A stretch of DNA of 64,000 nucleotides from Epiperipatus broadwayi. Taxonomy: Eukaryota > Onychophora > Udeonychophora > Euonychophora > Peripatidae. How positions within the stretch are numbered: position 1 is the first letter of the stretch; each line of letters opens with the position of its first letter. The notes under the pieces are model-generated. The model did no database searches. It worked only from the letters and a program-made list of their open reading frames with translations, and was not told the origin of the DNA. A program made the translations under genes and the position numbers. Below, one piece after another: positions 14,947-28,180 of this stretch. The stretch covers positions 186,001 to 250,000 of the forward strand of contig JAQFVV010006473.1 in assembly GCA_028023455.1 (NCBI GenBank), in the 5' to 3' direction.

Positions 14947-16000
14947 CACTAATAAAATACAAAAAAAAAAAAAGTATAAATATAACATAAAATATTAAAA
15001 TCACACAGATATTGCATTTGGCAATTCAATCACAGTAGTAAATAATTACATCATAACATATAATATAAACAAAAAAAATAAAAATAAAACTAATGCTTAG
15101 CATAATATAACCAGTGCCATAAATGCTTTTTAAAAATCAAATAAGATAGTGTTCATTAAATTCACAGAACAATCTCTTATAAATAGATATTAAATAATTT
15201 AGGACCATTATAACTAAATTGCTTCCTACTGGATGTTTTAAGAAAATTAAGTAAAGCTAACTGATATTTAGTAGATAAACGAGTATTTACTAAAAAACAC
15301 TAATAAAATACAAAAAAAAAAAAAAGGATAAATATAACATAAAACATTAAAATTATACAGATATTACTTTTGGAAATTCAATAACAGTAGTAAATAATTA
15401 CATAACATACAGTATAAACAAAAATAAAATAAACAAAATAAAACTAATGCTTAGCATAATATAACCAGTGCCATAAATGCTTTTTAAAAATCAAATAAGA
15501 TAGTGTTCATTAAATTCACAGAACAATCTCTTATAAATAAATATTAAATAATTTAGGACCATTATAACTAAATTGCTTCCTACTGGATGTTTTAAGAAAA
15601 TTAGGTAAAGCTAACTAATATTTAGTAGATAAACAAGTATTTACTAAAAAAACACTAATAAAATACAAAAAATATATATATATATAACATAAAATATTAA
15701 AATTATACAGATATTACATTTGGAAATTCAATAACAGTAGTAAATAATTACAACATAACATACAGTATAAACAAAAATAAAATAAAATAAACAAAATAAA
15801 ACTAATGCTTAGCATAATATAACCAGTGCCATAAATGCTTTTTAAAAATCAAATAACTAGTGCTCATTAAATTCACAGAACAATCTCTTATAAACATATT
15901 AAATAATTTAGGACCATTATAACTAAATTGCTTCCTACTAGATGTTTTAAGAAAATTAGGTAAAGCTAGCTGATATTTAGTAGATAAACGAGTATTTACA
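14947..16000. repeat. three tandem copies of the LINE C 3' end, period 351-355 bp
   Basis: Segments starting at 14947, 15298 and 15653 begin with CACTAATAAAATAC and run through the same sequence to GTATTTAC. The copy furthest right (15653-16000) joins the intact ORF2, so it is the native 3' end, covering roughly the last 65 codons and the 3' UTR. The other two are extra copies lying downstream in the element's sense. Differences are mostly small indels in A runs and single substitutions, so the duplication is fairly young. Confidence 0.9.
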
Positions 16001-18630
16001 ACAGAAGATTTAGTATCCAAATGAAGTTTCCTACAATAAATATCAAGAATTACTCTATATTTATACAAATGGAAAACATCTAGTATATTAAAAGTGGCAT
16101 AAATATCTTTAACAGATGTGGCACGTGATCTACCAAAAATGATACGCATTGTATAATTCTGTAAAACAGACAATGTAGTCATTGCAAAAGTAGAACAGTT
16201 CCCCCAAACTGATATATTATAACATAATAAGCTTTGATAAGAAGAAATATATAAAGTAATCAAAGCTGACCGAGGAAAAAATTTAGATAAGTAGAAAAAC
16301 ATATAATTTAATTTACGTAAACGAGAACAAAGGAAGTCAATATGGTTTGACCAAGATAGTCTGGAGTCAATAAAAATACCTAGATAGCAAATATTATCAA
16401 CAAAAGAAATGTTAGCACAAGTACAAGTGCTATTACAATGCCAAAAATACTTATTACAAATAGTAATGTTAAGCGAATGAATATTTGATCTATAAGAAAA
16501 ATTAATAGCTTTTGTTTTACTCAGATTAATTGATAAATTATTAAATGCTAACCATTTACTAATTAGGATTAAATCATCATTAATTATTTTTTCAACAAAA
16601 TTATATGAAACTGCAGCATAAGATAAAGCAATATCATCTGCAAAACCATAAATCTTAGATTCTAAAGGTAAAGAAAATAAATCATTTATATAAATTATAA
16701 ATAAAATGGGACCCAAAACTGAACCTTGTGGTACACCATGGTTAACTGTTATAAAAGAGCTTACAACACTAGAAATATTTGTTGCTTGTTTTCTATCCTT
16801 TAAGTAACTCGCAAACCATGAAATAAATCCACCACGAAAACCATATGAATATAAACGCTTAAGTAAAATTTTGTGAGATACAGAGTCAAATGCCTTAGAC
16901 AAGTCTAAATAAATAGCAACAGTTTTAAAATCCTTATCTAGTGAAGTTGTCAAATTGTTTACATGACTATAGAAAGTGTCCAAGGTACTTCTACCAGAAA
17001 TAAATCCATATTGATGTTCAGATAAAATATTATTTTTAGATAAAAATGACATCATTTTCTCTTTAACCACCATCTCTAACAATTTGGATATTACAGATAT
17101 AATAGATATTGGTCTATAATTGTCAAGCTGTACAGGATCACCCTTTTTAAAAACAGGTGTAATAAAACCAACCTTCAAACAAGTAGGAAACAAACCAACA
17201 TTTAAGGAAAGATTAAACAAATAAACAAGAACAGGTATGAAAGCTGACTTATTTTCCTTAAGAATCTTTGGTGTTAACTTATCTAGACCAGCTGAATGAA
17301 CATTCTTTAAGAGATCAATTTTACCAGACAAATCCAAATCAGTAACATCTGTACACAAAAAAGAATTTAGACAAGAATCAGCAAAAGACAATTCTTGTAC
17401 TGGTGTTCTATCTATTGACAGATCTGAAAAAAAATTATTAAACAAGTCAGCAACACATTTTTCATTATTTTCTACTTCAATCAAATTATCATTGTGTTTT
17501 ATAAATTTAAGTTGACTTGACAAAGGTTTCTTTACAAGAGAATTTATCAACTTCCATTTCAAAGAAATATTTTTATCATTAAAATATTTTTGATAATATT
17601 GAAATTTTAATTTCCGAATATCAGATTTAATCTCAGTATTCAATTTCCTCAAAGTCAACAAATCTCCACCCAAACATTTTAAATGATTTCTTTGATTAAT
17701 TTTTCCAATCAAATCATTCGTTATCCAGGCTGAGCGCTTGCGGTTTTTGCTAGTCAATTTAAAACTAACCATAGATTTTGCAATTAAAGATTTACAAATA
17801 TCTTGAAATTTTAAAAATGCTGAATCAACATCATGCAGAGCAAAAACATAATCCCAATTCTGATCAGATCCTAACATTTTTAGTTTATTATGTGATAACT
17901 TATTAATATATAAATGAGTATTTACATGTGGTCTACAATTTAATAACCTCAACACAGTTGCAAAATGATCCGAAATAAAAATATTTTGTACAGACGATTC
18001 ATAACTTTGATTCTGGTTTAATCTGACAAATATATGATCCAAAATTGATTGACAAGATTTCGTAATACGAGTAGGTGAAAAAATAGCTTGATTAAAACCA
18101 TAACTATAAAGCAAATTCAAATATCGTACGGTAGGCCCATGTAGATTATTACATAAATCTATATTTAAATCTCCCATAAGAATTACTGAAGTAGTATGTA
18201 AATCAGACAATAACACATCAAGTTCAGCTATAAAATCCAAAATGATACTTGTGCACGATCTATATAAAGCAACAATAGTTAACACAAAACAAGGTAAATT
18301 CAGATGAATCAAAACACATTCTGCAGAGGCAAGAAATGGATTATGATACGTAAATTTAATGTTTTCTTTCACAAAAACTAATACACCACCTGAACGTGAA
18401 GACGCACGAGGAGAAAGAATATTTGAATAGCCATCCAGAACATATAAATGCTGTTCTTCAATGGAAATCCAAGATTCAGTTAAAATTATCACATCATAAA
18501 AACCGGCAGGAAAATCATTTAAATACACAACAAATTCATCGAAATTAGATCTAACACTTCGTATATTCATATGAAAAACATTTAAATTAGACAAAGTTTC
18601 ATCATGAGAATAAAATGCATCAAGCTTCAC
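15802..18630 (-). CDS. LINE C ORF2: AP-like endonuclease and reverse transcriptase
   Basis: A 942-residue open frame. Residues about 14-225 are an AP-like endonuclease: HMNIRSVRSN, ILTESW (catalytic Glu), SGGVLVFVKE, LMGDLNIDL near 155, SILDHIF and ISDHFATVL near 220. Residues about 450-720 are the RT: VFKKGD, YRPISIISVISKLLE, YLDLSKAFDSV, HGVPQGSVLGPILF and the catalytic FADD near 664-667. A C-terminal region with SWSNHIDFLCSRLRKLNYMFF and VWGN follows, as in jockey/CR1-type LINEs. It nicks target DNA and copies the element RNA there. It starts 15 bases after the ORF1 stop, a spacing compatible with reinitiation. Confidence 0.9.
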   Translation of the reverse strand: MKLDAFYSHDETLSNLNVFHMNIRSVRSNFDEFVVYLNDFPAGFYDVIILTESWISIEEQHLYVLDGYSNILSPRASSRSGGVLVFVKENIKFTYHNPFLASAECVLIHLNLPCFVLTIVALYRSCTSIILDFIAELDVLLSDLHTTSVILMGDLNIDLCNNLHGPTVRYLNLLYSYGFNQAIFSPTRITKSCQSILDHIFVRLNQNQSYESSVQNIFISDHFATVLRLLNCRPHVNTHLYINKLSHNKLKMLGSDQNWDYVFALHDVDSAFLKFQDICKSLIAKSMVSFKLTSKNRKRSAWITNDLIGKINQRNHLKCLGGDLLTLRKLNTEIKSDIRKLKFQYYQKYFNDKNISLKWKLINSLVKKPLSSQLKFIKHNDNLIEVENNEKCVADLFNNFFSDLSIDRTPVQELSFADSCLNSFLCTDVTDLDLSGKIDLLKNVHSAGLDKLTPKILKENKSAFIPVLVYLFNLSLNVGLFPTCLKVGFITPVFKKGDPVQLDNYRPISIISVISKLLEMVVKEKMMSFLSKNNILSEHQYGFISGRSTLDTFYSHVNNLTTSLDKDFKTVAIYLDLSKAFDSVSHKILLKRLYSYGFRGGFISWFASYLKDRKQATNISSVVSSFITVNHGVPQGSVLGPILFIIYINDLFSLPLESKIYGFADDIALSYAAVSYNFVEKIINDDLILISKWLAFNNLSINLSKTKAINFSYRSNIHSLNITICNKYFWHCNSTCTCANISFVDNICYLGIFIDSRLSWSNHIDFLCSRLRKLNYMFFYLSKFFPRSALITLYISSYQSLLCYNISVWGNCSTFAMTTLSVLQNYTMRIIFGRSRATSVKDIYATFNILDVFHLYKYRVILDIYCRKLHLDTKSSVVNTRLSTKYQLALPNFLKTSSRKQFSYNGPKLFNMFIRDCSVNLMSTSYLIFKKHLWHWLYYAKH

Positions 18631-18645
18631 TTTAGGAAATAAATT

Positions 18646-19542
18646 TCAAAACGCTGACAACTCAGATTCATTTTTAATTAAAACACACGGAGAATTTAAA
18701 TCATTTCTAATATAAACCAATCCATTACGTATAAAAGCCATACCTTTACGTTCACGCATTTTTTGCTTAGCCTTCCATAACAGCTGTCTAATATGTGGAG
18801 TTATACGTTGATTAATATATACACGCTGACTAGATTCCATTAACAAAAAATCAGAAAACGATTTAATAACATTTCTCTTCAATAAAAATGATTTAGCTAA
18901 ATTTCGCGAAGCAAAACGAGTAACAATAAAACCTGCTATATTATTAGATTTAGATTTTGTCCGATAAACATTCTCAATACAATTAGTAGTAAAGTTTTCA
19001 ATTTCAAGTTTTTCCGCCAACTTCGTTACAATTAAAGATAAATTTTCATTTTCACAAAAGGGAACACCTTGTATTTCAATTTCACAATCCAACCGTAAAC
19101 GTTCCATAGAGTCAATTTTTTCCTTTAACAAAGTGATTTCGTTTTCACAAGAATCATACATATTTGACAATCGTAGTAAATTATCATTATTTTTATCAAC
19201 TTTACCCCGCAAAAAATCCACGTCAACCTGAAGCTTCGCAACCGTAATTGTAAGCTCTGAAATTGCCGTATGTATAACCGGAAGTAATTTTAATTTTTCC
19301 AAAATATCACTTAAAATCAAATTCGAAGAATCACTATTATTTACCATAACAGAACCATCACTATCAGGTGGAATTCTACAAACATTACATCTCCATTCCT
19401 GCTTTTTTTTTAAAGACATTCGTCTATAGGTAGCCTCTCCTAACGTTGAGCACGTGTAATGAAAACTGGTGCTACAGCCCATACACGAAACAAAATTTCC
19501 ATTTTTTGGTAGTAAATCATGACAAATCTTGCAGAAAGACAT
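18646..19542 (-). CDS. LINE C ORF1: PHD-finger, coiled-coil RNA-binding type protein
   Basis: A 298-residue open frame. Residues about 4-56 show a PHD-like C4HC3 zinc-finger spacing (CKICHD ... CMGCSTSFHYTC ... WRCNVC). Residues about 75-150 are heptad-rich and likely form a coiled coil, which LINE ORF1 proteins use to multimerise. The C-terminal half (EIQGVPF, LIVTKLAEKL, GFIVTRFASRNLAKSFL, INQRITPH) resembles the C-terminal domain of L1-like/baculovirus FP-like ORF1 proteins that bind nucleic acid. The role is packaging and chaperoning the element RNA. The ATG at 19542 precedes the first zinc ligand by three residues and is the only sensible start. Confidence 0.8.
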   Translation of the reverse strand: MSFCKICHDLLPKNGNFVSCMGCSTSFHYTCSTLGEATYRRMSLKKKQEWRCNVCRIPPDSDGSVMVNNSDSSNLILSDILEKLKLLPVIHTAISELTITVAKLQVDVDFLRGKVDKNNDNLLRLSNMYDSCENEITLLKEKIDSMERLRLDCEIEIQGVPFCENENLSLIVTKLAEKLEIENFTTNCIENVYRTKSKSNNIAGFIVTRFASRNLAKSFLLKRNVIKSFSDFLLMESSQRVYINQRITPHIRQLLWKAKQKMRERKGMAFIRNGLVYIRNDLNSPCVLIKNESELSAF

Positions 19543-19677
19543 TTTATAGGCAAATCCAATTAAATCCTATTTTACTGAACACAATAAAAATTAATATTTA
19601 TAAATAAAAATACAGTAAAACAAAACAAAAGCAAGAGAGAAAAAATTGAACACGTCTTTAATCTAGAACACCGGAAG

Positions 19678-19679
<2 letters not shown>

Positions 19680-19745
<66 letters not shown>
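19680..19745. repeat. (AAT)n array between the 5' end of LINE C and the 3' end of LINE D
   Basis: 22 uninterrupted units. Both LINEs are on the minus strand, so the array is the 5' flank of C and the 3' tail of D at once. Confidence 0.95.
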
Positions 19746-19746
<1 letters not shown>

Positions 19747-19868
19747 TCAATTTATTCATAAATAAACAGCTCAAACAAGGCCACAAGTATTTACAAAGTA
19801 ATATATATCTGTATTATAAATTACAAAGTAGTACATACAGATATGTAAAAATACTATTTACATTATTG

Positions 19869-21635
19869 TCAATGTAAGATTGCTTTTATTTTGTCCTTAA
19901 ATTGTTTATAGTTTAAAGAAAAAATATCGATATCTGAAAACTTTTGATTATACTCTAGTTGCAATCTATACAATGGTGAATTAATTGAATGTTTTAATAT
20001 AGGTAAATAAAACAAATCATGACATCTAGAATTATAAGATGGAATCCTAATTGCAATTCTTGTGATTGCATATTCTAAGGATACAGTTCCATGTATTAAT
20101 TTAAATAAAAATGACATGTCCATCAATAGTCTTTTATTATACATATTATTTACTTTCTTAGTATATATTTTATTTTTATAAATATATTTAAAATATTTAT
20201 CTTGTATTTTTTGTAATTTACATATATTTGTTTGATTGTATGGGTTCCAAATAATAGAACCATAATGCAGAACAGGTACAATTAAAGTATTAAATAGTAA
20301 TCTATATATCTCTATTGCAAATTGAATGTTTGATCTCAAAATCATACCCATAATTTTAAGAGATTTATTAACTACTGTTTGAATATGCTCATTAAATTTA
20401 TAATAACTTGTGAAGATGATACCCAGATCTTTTTGTTTAAATGTTTTCATAATTTTGTTCCCATTAACATTATATTGATTATTACTATTTGATGTTTTCT
20501 TTGTATAAGACATTGAATTACATTTTTTTGTATTTATTTGCATATTATTAATATGGCACCAATCACAAAAATTATTAATATAATTTTGCAATATTTTATG
20601 ATCATTTTTATGTCTAATCTCTAAAAAGATTTTAATATCATCTGCATAACATAATATATTTTTCTCAGTTATTACAGAAGATAAATCAGAAGTATAAATG
20701 GCAAAAAGAATAGGACTTAAAATACTTCCTTGGGGTATTCCACATTCATAAGTGACCACAAAAGAAGATTCCCCATTAATATAAATATAATTCTTTCTAT
20801 TAATAAGAAAAGACTTTAATAATTTTGTAAGATTAATTGATAATCCAATATTATCTGCTTTTTTTAATAAAATATTATGATCTACTTTATCAAAAGCTTT
20901 AGATAAGTCAAAATAGATAACATCAAGTTGACTTTGAGAATCAATAACTTGTAATATAACATCTGATATGTGTAATAAATTTGTTTCAATAGATCTTCCT
21001 GATAGAAAACCATGTATAAATGAAGGAATAATATTTTTTAATTGATGTATAATCCTACTATAAATTGATTTTTCCAAAATTTTACCACAAATTGGTAACA
21101 AAGAGATAGATCTAAAATTAGATATATCTGATTTTTTTCCAGATTTATAAATTGGACATATTTTTGCAATTTTCCAACAATCAGGAAAAATAGATGTTTT
21201 TAGAGCCAAATTAAATATATGTACTAAAATAGGAGCTAAAAGTTCAATACAGCCTTTATAAATAAAAATAGGTATATCATCATGTGCAATACTTCTTTTA
21301 TTTTTTAAAGATTTAGATGCCATTATAATCTCATCCTTACTCAGATTAGATATACTTATTAAATTATTATTACTTATAAGATCATTAGTAAAATTATAAC
21401 TATATGAATTTATATTATTATTAATCATTTGTGATGAGAAATATTTCATAAAATCATCTGGCTTAATATCTGTTGTTTCTTTATTTCTAACTTTAAGATG
21501 TTCTTTCATGATATCCCAAAATTGTCTTGGATTGTTACTAATGTTATTTTGTATGTTTCTCATATATAAATAAAAATCTTGTTTTTCCAATTTTCTTATC
21601 AAAAATCTATAATTTTTAAAGTTATTTAAAAACAT
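19869..21635 (-). pseudogene. LINE D reverse transcriptase region
   Basis: A 588-residue open frame with ICPIYKSGKK, FRSISLLPICGKILEK, HGFLSGRS, YFDLSKAFDKVDH, CGIPQGSILSPILF and the catalytic CYADD near residue 329, then QKDLGIIF, KIMGMILRS and GSIIWNP. These are the RT fingers, palm and thumb of a jockey/CR1-like LINE. The ATG at 21635 is internal: coding continues upstream on the minus strand past a stop and a frameshift in 21636-21838 (KYPKWF linker). The domain itself is uninterrupted, so loss of function would come from its separation from the endonuclease. Confidence 0.85.
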
Positions 21636-21838
21636 TCTATCTTGATATTTTTTGAATAAATTATAAAAATATCACTTTCTCTTTATACATTTTATAAGTT
21701 TGTTTGAAAACCATTTAGGATATTTAGTAGATTTAATATGTTTCATTGGAATAAATCTATTCACTACATCAAATAATAATTTTTGAAAAATTTCTGCTGC
21801 TATTGAAGCATCCGTATTGTTATAAATTTCTTCCCAGT

Positions 21839-22624
21839 TTATATCTTTAATTGCTTTATATAAACCAAAATAATCTCCTTTTGCGTAGTTTTTTTAGTTA
21901 AAGATTTAAATTTAGCTATTTTAATGTTTAATACCAATTCAATTTCTAGTGCAAAATGATGATAATCTTCAGGTACTAAAGGGTATTCACATTTTTGTAT
22001 ATGAATAAATTCATAATTTGTGATTATTAAATCTAATGTATATCCATTATTATTGTATACATCATTGATCTGTTTTAAATTCAAAAATTTAAGTAGTTGC
22101 ATTAAATCATTAAATTTGGTATTATTTTGGTAAACATTGTTTCCATAATATGCAATGTTTAAATTTCCCATAATTAATATTTTATGTTCATATGAAACTA
22201 GAAATGACTCTAATGCTTCAAAACTTGATTTTAAATATTTCTGTAAAACATTAGGTGGAATATATATATTTCCCAATAATAATTTAGAATTATTTAATTC
22301 AATTTCAATCCATAGTGTATCAAAAAGGAAACCTGGAATATGTATACATTTAGAATTAATATATTTCTTAAAAGCAACTAATACACCTCCACCTCTTGTA
22401 GCAATGGATATTGGTCTATCATTTCTAAAGACACTATATTTATCATCTATTAAATATTCGTTATATATATCTTCCTTTAGCCATGTCTCTGTTAAACAAA
22501 TTTTATGTTTAATCTTACATAACTTTGTTCGTAATCCTCTTACATTTTGTAAGTAAATAGTTAATAGTTTATTATTCATTAATAATAATTTGTTTAGAAT
22601 TATCATGTCTAATTTGTATGTCAT
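21839..22624 (-). pseudogene. LINE D AP-like endonuclease region
   Basis: The 261-residue frame shows QNVRGLRTK, CLTETWL with the catalytic Glu, GGGVLVAFKK, LLLGNIYIPP, ILIMGNLNIAYYG (Asn where most have Asp), TLDLIIT and PEDYHHFALEIE (with DYHH in place of SDH). These are the AP-endonuclease motifs of LINE ORF2 in order. The changes at GD and SDH positions may weaken catalysis. Toward its C terminus the frame shifts, and the conserved linker DYFGLYKAIKDINWE is found in another frame. The frame overlaps the end of the ORF1-like frame by about 50 bases. Confidence 0.8.
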
Positions 22625-23156
22625 TCACCTCTTTGGTAACATCATTTTCATTCAATGAATTCAATTTATGTAATCTTCCATAAAAAGGAAGTAATACAGA
22701 TCCATACGGCCAAAGCTCTGGGTTTATCATATGTTCTGCATATTGTTCATCTACTGAAATGTAAAAAGATGCATATTTTTTATTTTCAGATGGTATTTTA
22801 TGACAAACAACTGAAGTTTTAAGTTTATCTGTTAGATGATTAATAATATCTGTCTCATTCATTGTTATATTAATTCTTATGAGAAAATTTTTTTTATAAA
22901 TTATTCTTGGTTTTACAGCCAAAATATTATGATTTTCTTGAATTCCCATTACAGCTATTTTATTTGCTTTCTTTCTATTAGTTTTTTTTTTATATGATAC
23001 TGTAATAAAACCATCATTAGTATCTTTACTTTCTGCATTCTGTAGCATTAATTTAGTATCTGTATCAGAATTATTTTTCTGTATATTTTTAATTTTATTT
23101 GCTTTATTAGTATTATTTTTATTACTAGTATTCTTATCATTATCACTTGATGTCAC
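22572..23156 (-). CDS. LINE D ORF1-like protein
   Basis: A 194-residue frame. The first 45 residues are Asn/Lys/Thr-rich and probably disordered. DGFITVSYKKK near residue 48 and the segment from FLIRINITMNETDIINHL to ELWPYGSVLLPFYGR recall the RRM-like ORF1 domain of several invertebrate LINEs, where a DGFxxVxxKK motif precedes it (from memory of the family). The role would be RNA binding. It ends inside the start of the endonuclease frame, and translational coupling is possible. The family call is moderate and the position supports it. Confidence 0.6.
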   Translation of the reverse strand: MTSSDNDKNTSNKNNTNKANKIKNIQKNNSDTDTKLMLQNAESKDTNDGFITVSYKKKTNRKKANKIAVMGIQENHNILAVKPRIIYKKNFLIRINITMNETDIINHLTDKLKTSVVCHKIPSENKKYASFYISVDEQYAEHMINPELWPYGSVLLPFYGRLHKLNSLNENDVTKEVNDIQIRHDNSKQIIINE

Positions 23157-23174
23157 TACATCAGCCCAGGTTTG

Positions 23175-24600
<1,426 letters not shown>

Positions 24601-24644
24601 CAGTTGAAAGGAAAAGGCATTAGATCTTAAAAAAATCTAAAGCT

Positions 24645-24683
24645 CCTCACTGATGAAAGCCATAAGCCTGAACTTAGTCTGGG
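24645..24683 (+). ncRNA. hammerhead ribozyme motif, one deletion in the core
   Basis: CCTCA (24645-24649), CTGATGA (24650-24656), stem II AAGC/GCCT around CATAA, GAAC (24670-24673; one A fewer than GAAA), stem III TTAGT, TC (24678-24679) and TGGG (24680-24683) pairing with the stem I strand. The ribozyme at 3.37 kb has the same plan. Taken together, the two suggest a parent with a perfect four-pair stem II and a palindromic six-base stem III. This copy is probably inactive. Confidence 0.5.
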
Positions 24684-27380
24684 ATATTGGATAGAACAGC
24701 ACAGGATAAAGATTAGTAAGTCCTATCATTTAGAATGTATTATTACTTACTAAATCTTACATTAAGTAAGGGGTATAGAGATGTTGGAAAAGTATATATA
24801 TATATTATATTTTCTTTTTTATCTATTACTTCATAACTACTATTTAAATTTTCTTTTTTTTTTATTATTAATTTTTGGAATATATTTATTACTTGACGTA
24901 TTTATCATATTTTTTTTAACAATTAATTGTATAAGTAATTTATTATTTTATTAAGAATTTTTTTTATACTATTATATATATATATATAAATAATATTTTG
25001 TTAAATATTATACTTTTTCTTAGCTGTTTAATGCTAGACAGAACAATATAATGGTTTCTATTTTGTTCTTTTTTAAAATTTAATTATTGCAATTAGTCGA
25101 AATGTGACAAATTCACATCTATGATACTATCCTCCCAAGATAAATACTTAATGATTAATTTATGATTTTCAATAGTTTCTTCACATGCTTTTACTAATTA
25201 TTTATAATGGTTTTGAATTAATTAAAACATTAATTTACTTTTTTTAAACTAAGTATTTGGAAAATGAGAAAAAATAAAATCAACTTATAAACATTTCATT
25301 AGATTCTTGTAAATATTTTATTAATTACAAGATGTTAATAAATGATAAAATCTAAATTGAAATTATATTTTAATTTAAAAGTGTAAGATTTTAGTACGAT
25401 CGAATACAATTTTACTCCCCTGACACATTTTAAAACACATTTCACACTCAAATTCCTAATGCATTATAGATTAACCAATTTAATTTTAATCAACATTGTA
25501 ATGTACAAAGACATGAACTAACTTTTATAAGTTTAATAATTTAAAGAAGTTTTATTTAATATCTTATATAGTTTAAGAGATTGTCATTACAATCTTTTAC
25601 ATATATAACCATTTTTTTATAAACGTAGACAAACACAACTATATGAAAGAAAAAGGAAGGGAAAAAAAATGAATATATGAAAATTATATAATAATTAATA
25701 ATTCCAATTGAATATTGTATAATTAGTTATAACTTGTAAATAATTTTTGTTTATGACTAGATTGCACCTTATTATATTAAGATTTTATTTTATTTTATAA
25801 TGTTTGTTAAATTAAATCGTTATAAGTATATCTATCAATTGAAAACTATTTTGTACCATGATAATGTATTAAGTTTAATAAAATAAATTTGTTTTTATTT
25901 GATTTTCTTTCTAAGGTAAAACTGAAATCTAATTTATTTTTTTGATTGTTTTTTTTTAAAGGCAAATTCAAATATTACATTAGTTAGCCAATATTTTTAT
26001 TATTGGTTCACACTAAATTGAAAGTTCAGTGAAGGATCTTCACATGTTTAGTATTTATAGTTACAAATATAATGTAAATGTTTTCATTCCAAAAAGTATC
26101 ACACCAACATTGCTCTTATTTTATAACTTCAAGTTTCTCTTTCTCTCAAATTAATAACTAATGACAAATTATAATTAGCCATCCCAAATTTTAGAGTAGT
26201 AACTTTTATTTTAAGATAAACAAGTTGGTAAATTATATCAGCTATTATAAAATTAATAGAATATAGAGGCAACTTTAATTACTTCATGATTCACTTACAT
26301 TATTTTTGAAAACTTTCTGAATAGTTTAGTACAATAGTAAACCCATAAACCCAAAAGTAAAAGATTTTGATGTGCAATATGGCATTAGGATACTCAAGTG
26401 TCACATGACTCTCTGAGCAATTAATCATATAAATAATAATAAATCAGAACTAATATAACTTTAGATTTAAAGTAGATGTGTTATATATTTTGAGTATTTT
26501 TTAGACTTTCATGGGGGGGGGGGGATGTACAATATAGAGCTTTTTCAAATTTAAAAATAACTTTTTTTAATCTTCCATAATTTGATTATGGAGTAAGTTA
26601 AAGAAGTATTACTATCTAATATGATAAATTGATATAATTATTGTAGTTTTATGACATCGATTTTTAATGCTTATTTACATACTGTATTTATGAATATCAT
26701 TTTGATTTAGTATTTGGATTAGTATGTTTTAATATTTTATTATAGATTTTTCTAATTAGAGTATGAGTTTCATTTTTAATACTTTTATTATGCTATTATA
26801 TTTGAAGACATGAATGTTTCAATGTTAATATTGTAGTTAGTTATTCTCATATGATGATAAAAACATTAAACTATTCTATTTTTTAGATTTATTTCAAATA
26901 ATGTCTTCATCTAATCATATATTTGATATAATATCTCAACATTTAATACTTTTTGTTTTTAGACTTACCAATTTAAAATTGGTAATTGAAACAAAATTTG
27001 TGACTTTCATTTTTTTTTTTACATGGGTTGATTATTTCTACATGTACTAAAAACTTTCAAAAAGTGTAAATGCTATTTTTAACGGGTAAGAAACTATTCC
27101 ATTCTGTCTCAACTTTGTAGATTAGAAACTAGACACAAACTTGGTTTAAATAACAGTATAACAAACTTTTAAAAATATATTTTATTATCCCATTAATTCA
27201 TGTAACAAAAATAATCATTATTAACTAGACAAAAGAGATTAGTGAAAAAAAATAGTCATATATCACATGACCCCATTTCTTTTAAGCTTTTAAAATATAA
27301 ACAAAGAGCCTTGCTAATTGCTCAACAAGCATAGTGATAAATGCTTAGCCAGAGAAAGCATATAAAATATCTCTGTCAGA
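24684..27380. other. AT-rich spacer, no gene seen
   Basis: No coding potential. The only compositional oddity is a 12-base poly-G run at about 26513-26524. A short inverted pair (GATTAGTAAG / CTTACTAAATC) lies at 24710-24760. Confidence 0.45.
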
Positions 27381-27393
27381 AACCCCTTCCATA

Positions 27394-27434
27394 CCCCTGA
27401 CTAATGGTTTCATGCTTTGGCTCTCTTCAGAGAG
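27394..27434 (-). ncRNA. hammerhead ribozyme motif, core CUGAAGA
   Basis: Read on the minus strand: CTCT, then CTGAAGA (27430-27424; N7 is free, so this is canonical), stem II GAGC/GCAT around CAAA with one mismatch, GAAA (27411-27408), stem III ACCATTAGT, C and AGGG pairing with CTCT. The neighbouring sequence at 27455-27500 (minus: GATAAGTGCTGGCTTTGGGT) also precedes the motif at 35.55 kb, so the two belong to one repeat family. Confidence 0.55.
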
Positions 27435-27796
27435 GTGCTAAGATGGTTTCAGACATGAGATTTAAAAATACCAACCCAAAGCCAGCACTTATCTAAGAGT
27501 TAACTAGTGAGTAGAAAATCTTTAGCTTCTTATCTTAATCAACAAAATACTTATTGTAAAATTGCTATAAAAGTTTTAGATTAGGTAGAATGATTTTTAT
27601 CAATGTTAATATTTTTAATATTATACTGTAGTGTAATCATAATATTGCATTTTGATAAATAATCTTTTCAGAATTTGATATTATTCTGATTCTATTTTCC
27701 TCTTCTTCATTTTCCTAATGTATTGATTTTTACTTTAACATATCATGCCATTTATAACTTTCTTAAACACTTTATCATTACTATTTATTTATATCA

Positions 27797-27838
27797 AAAC
27801 TAACAGCTTTGACTGGCCTGCAGTCATTATCTGAGCTA
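27797..27838 (-). ncRNA. degenerate hammerhead, left arm of palindrome
   Basis: On the minus strand, AGCTCAGATAATGACTGCAG continues to CAAAGCTGTTAG. It aligns position for position with the intact motif at 28.18-28.22 kb but has substitutions in both CUGAUGA and GAAA, so it should be inactive. Confidence 0.45.
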
Positions 27839-28180
27839 CAATATTCAAATATATAATTATTTAATTAATACAGTTATATACATATTCATATACATAATTA
27901 AATACACAAAATAAACAAAAATAAAATATACATTTTAACTTGACCATTATAAATAATCATTTCCTATTTTATTACTTTATTCTTAAATAATTCTATTAAT
28001 ATTTATTTTATATTACTTTTGATAGAATTATTTAAGAATAAAGTAATAAAATGGGAAATGATTATTTATAAGAGTCAGATTAAAATGTATATTTTATATT
28101 TGTTTATTTTGTGTATTTCATTATGTATATGAATATGTGTATAACTGTATTAATTATATAATTATATATTTAAACATTGT

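Larger units (their letters stand above)
14833..19679 (-). mobile_element. LINE C: apparently intact two-ORF non-LTR retrotransposon
   Basis: Between two AAT arrays lie a 5' UTR of about 137 bases, ORF1 (298 aa), a 15-base gap, ORF2 (942 aa) and a 3' region present as three tandem copies ending in (AATA)n and (ATT)n in the element's sense. Both ORFs are uninterrupted and carry their expected motifs, making this the best candidate for a recently active element here. The PHD-finger ORF1 plus AP-endonuclease/RT ORF2 fits the jockey/CR1 assemblage of LINEs. Confidence 0.85.

Noticed and set aside
22155-22556. 133-residue plus-strand frame
   Set aside because: Antisense to the LINE D endonuclease; no motif of its own.
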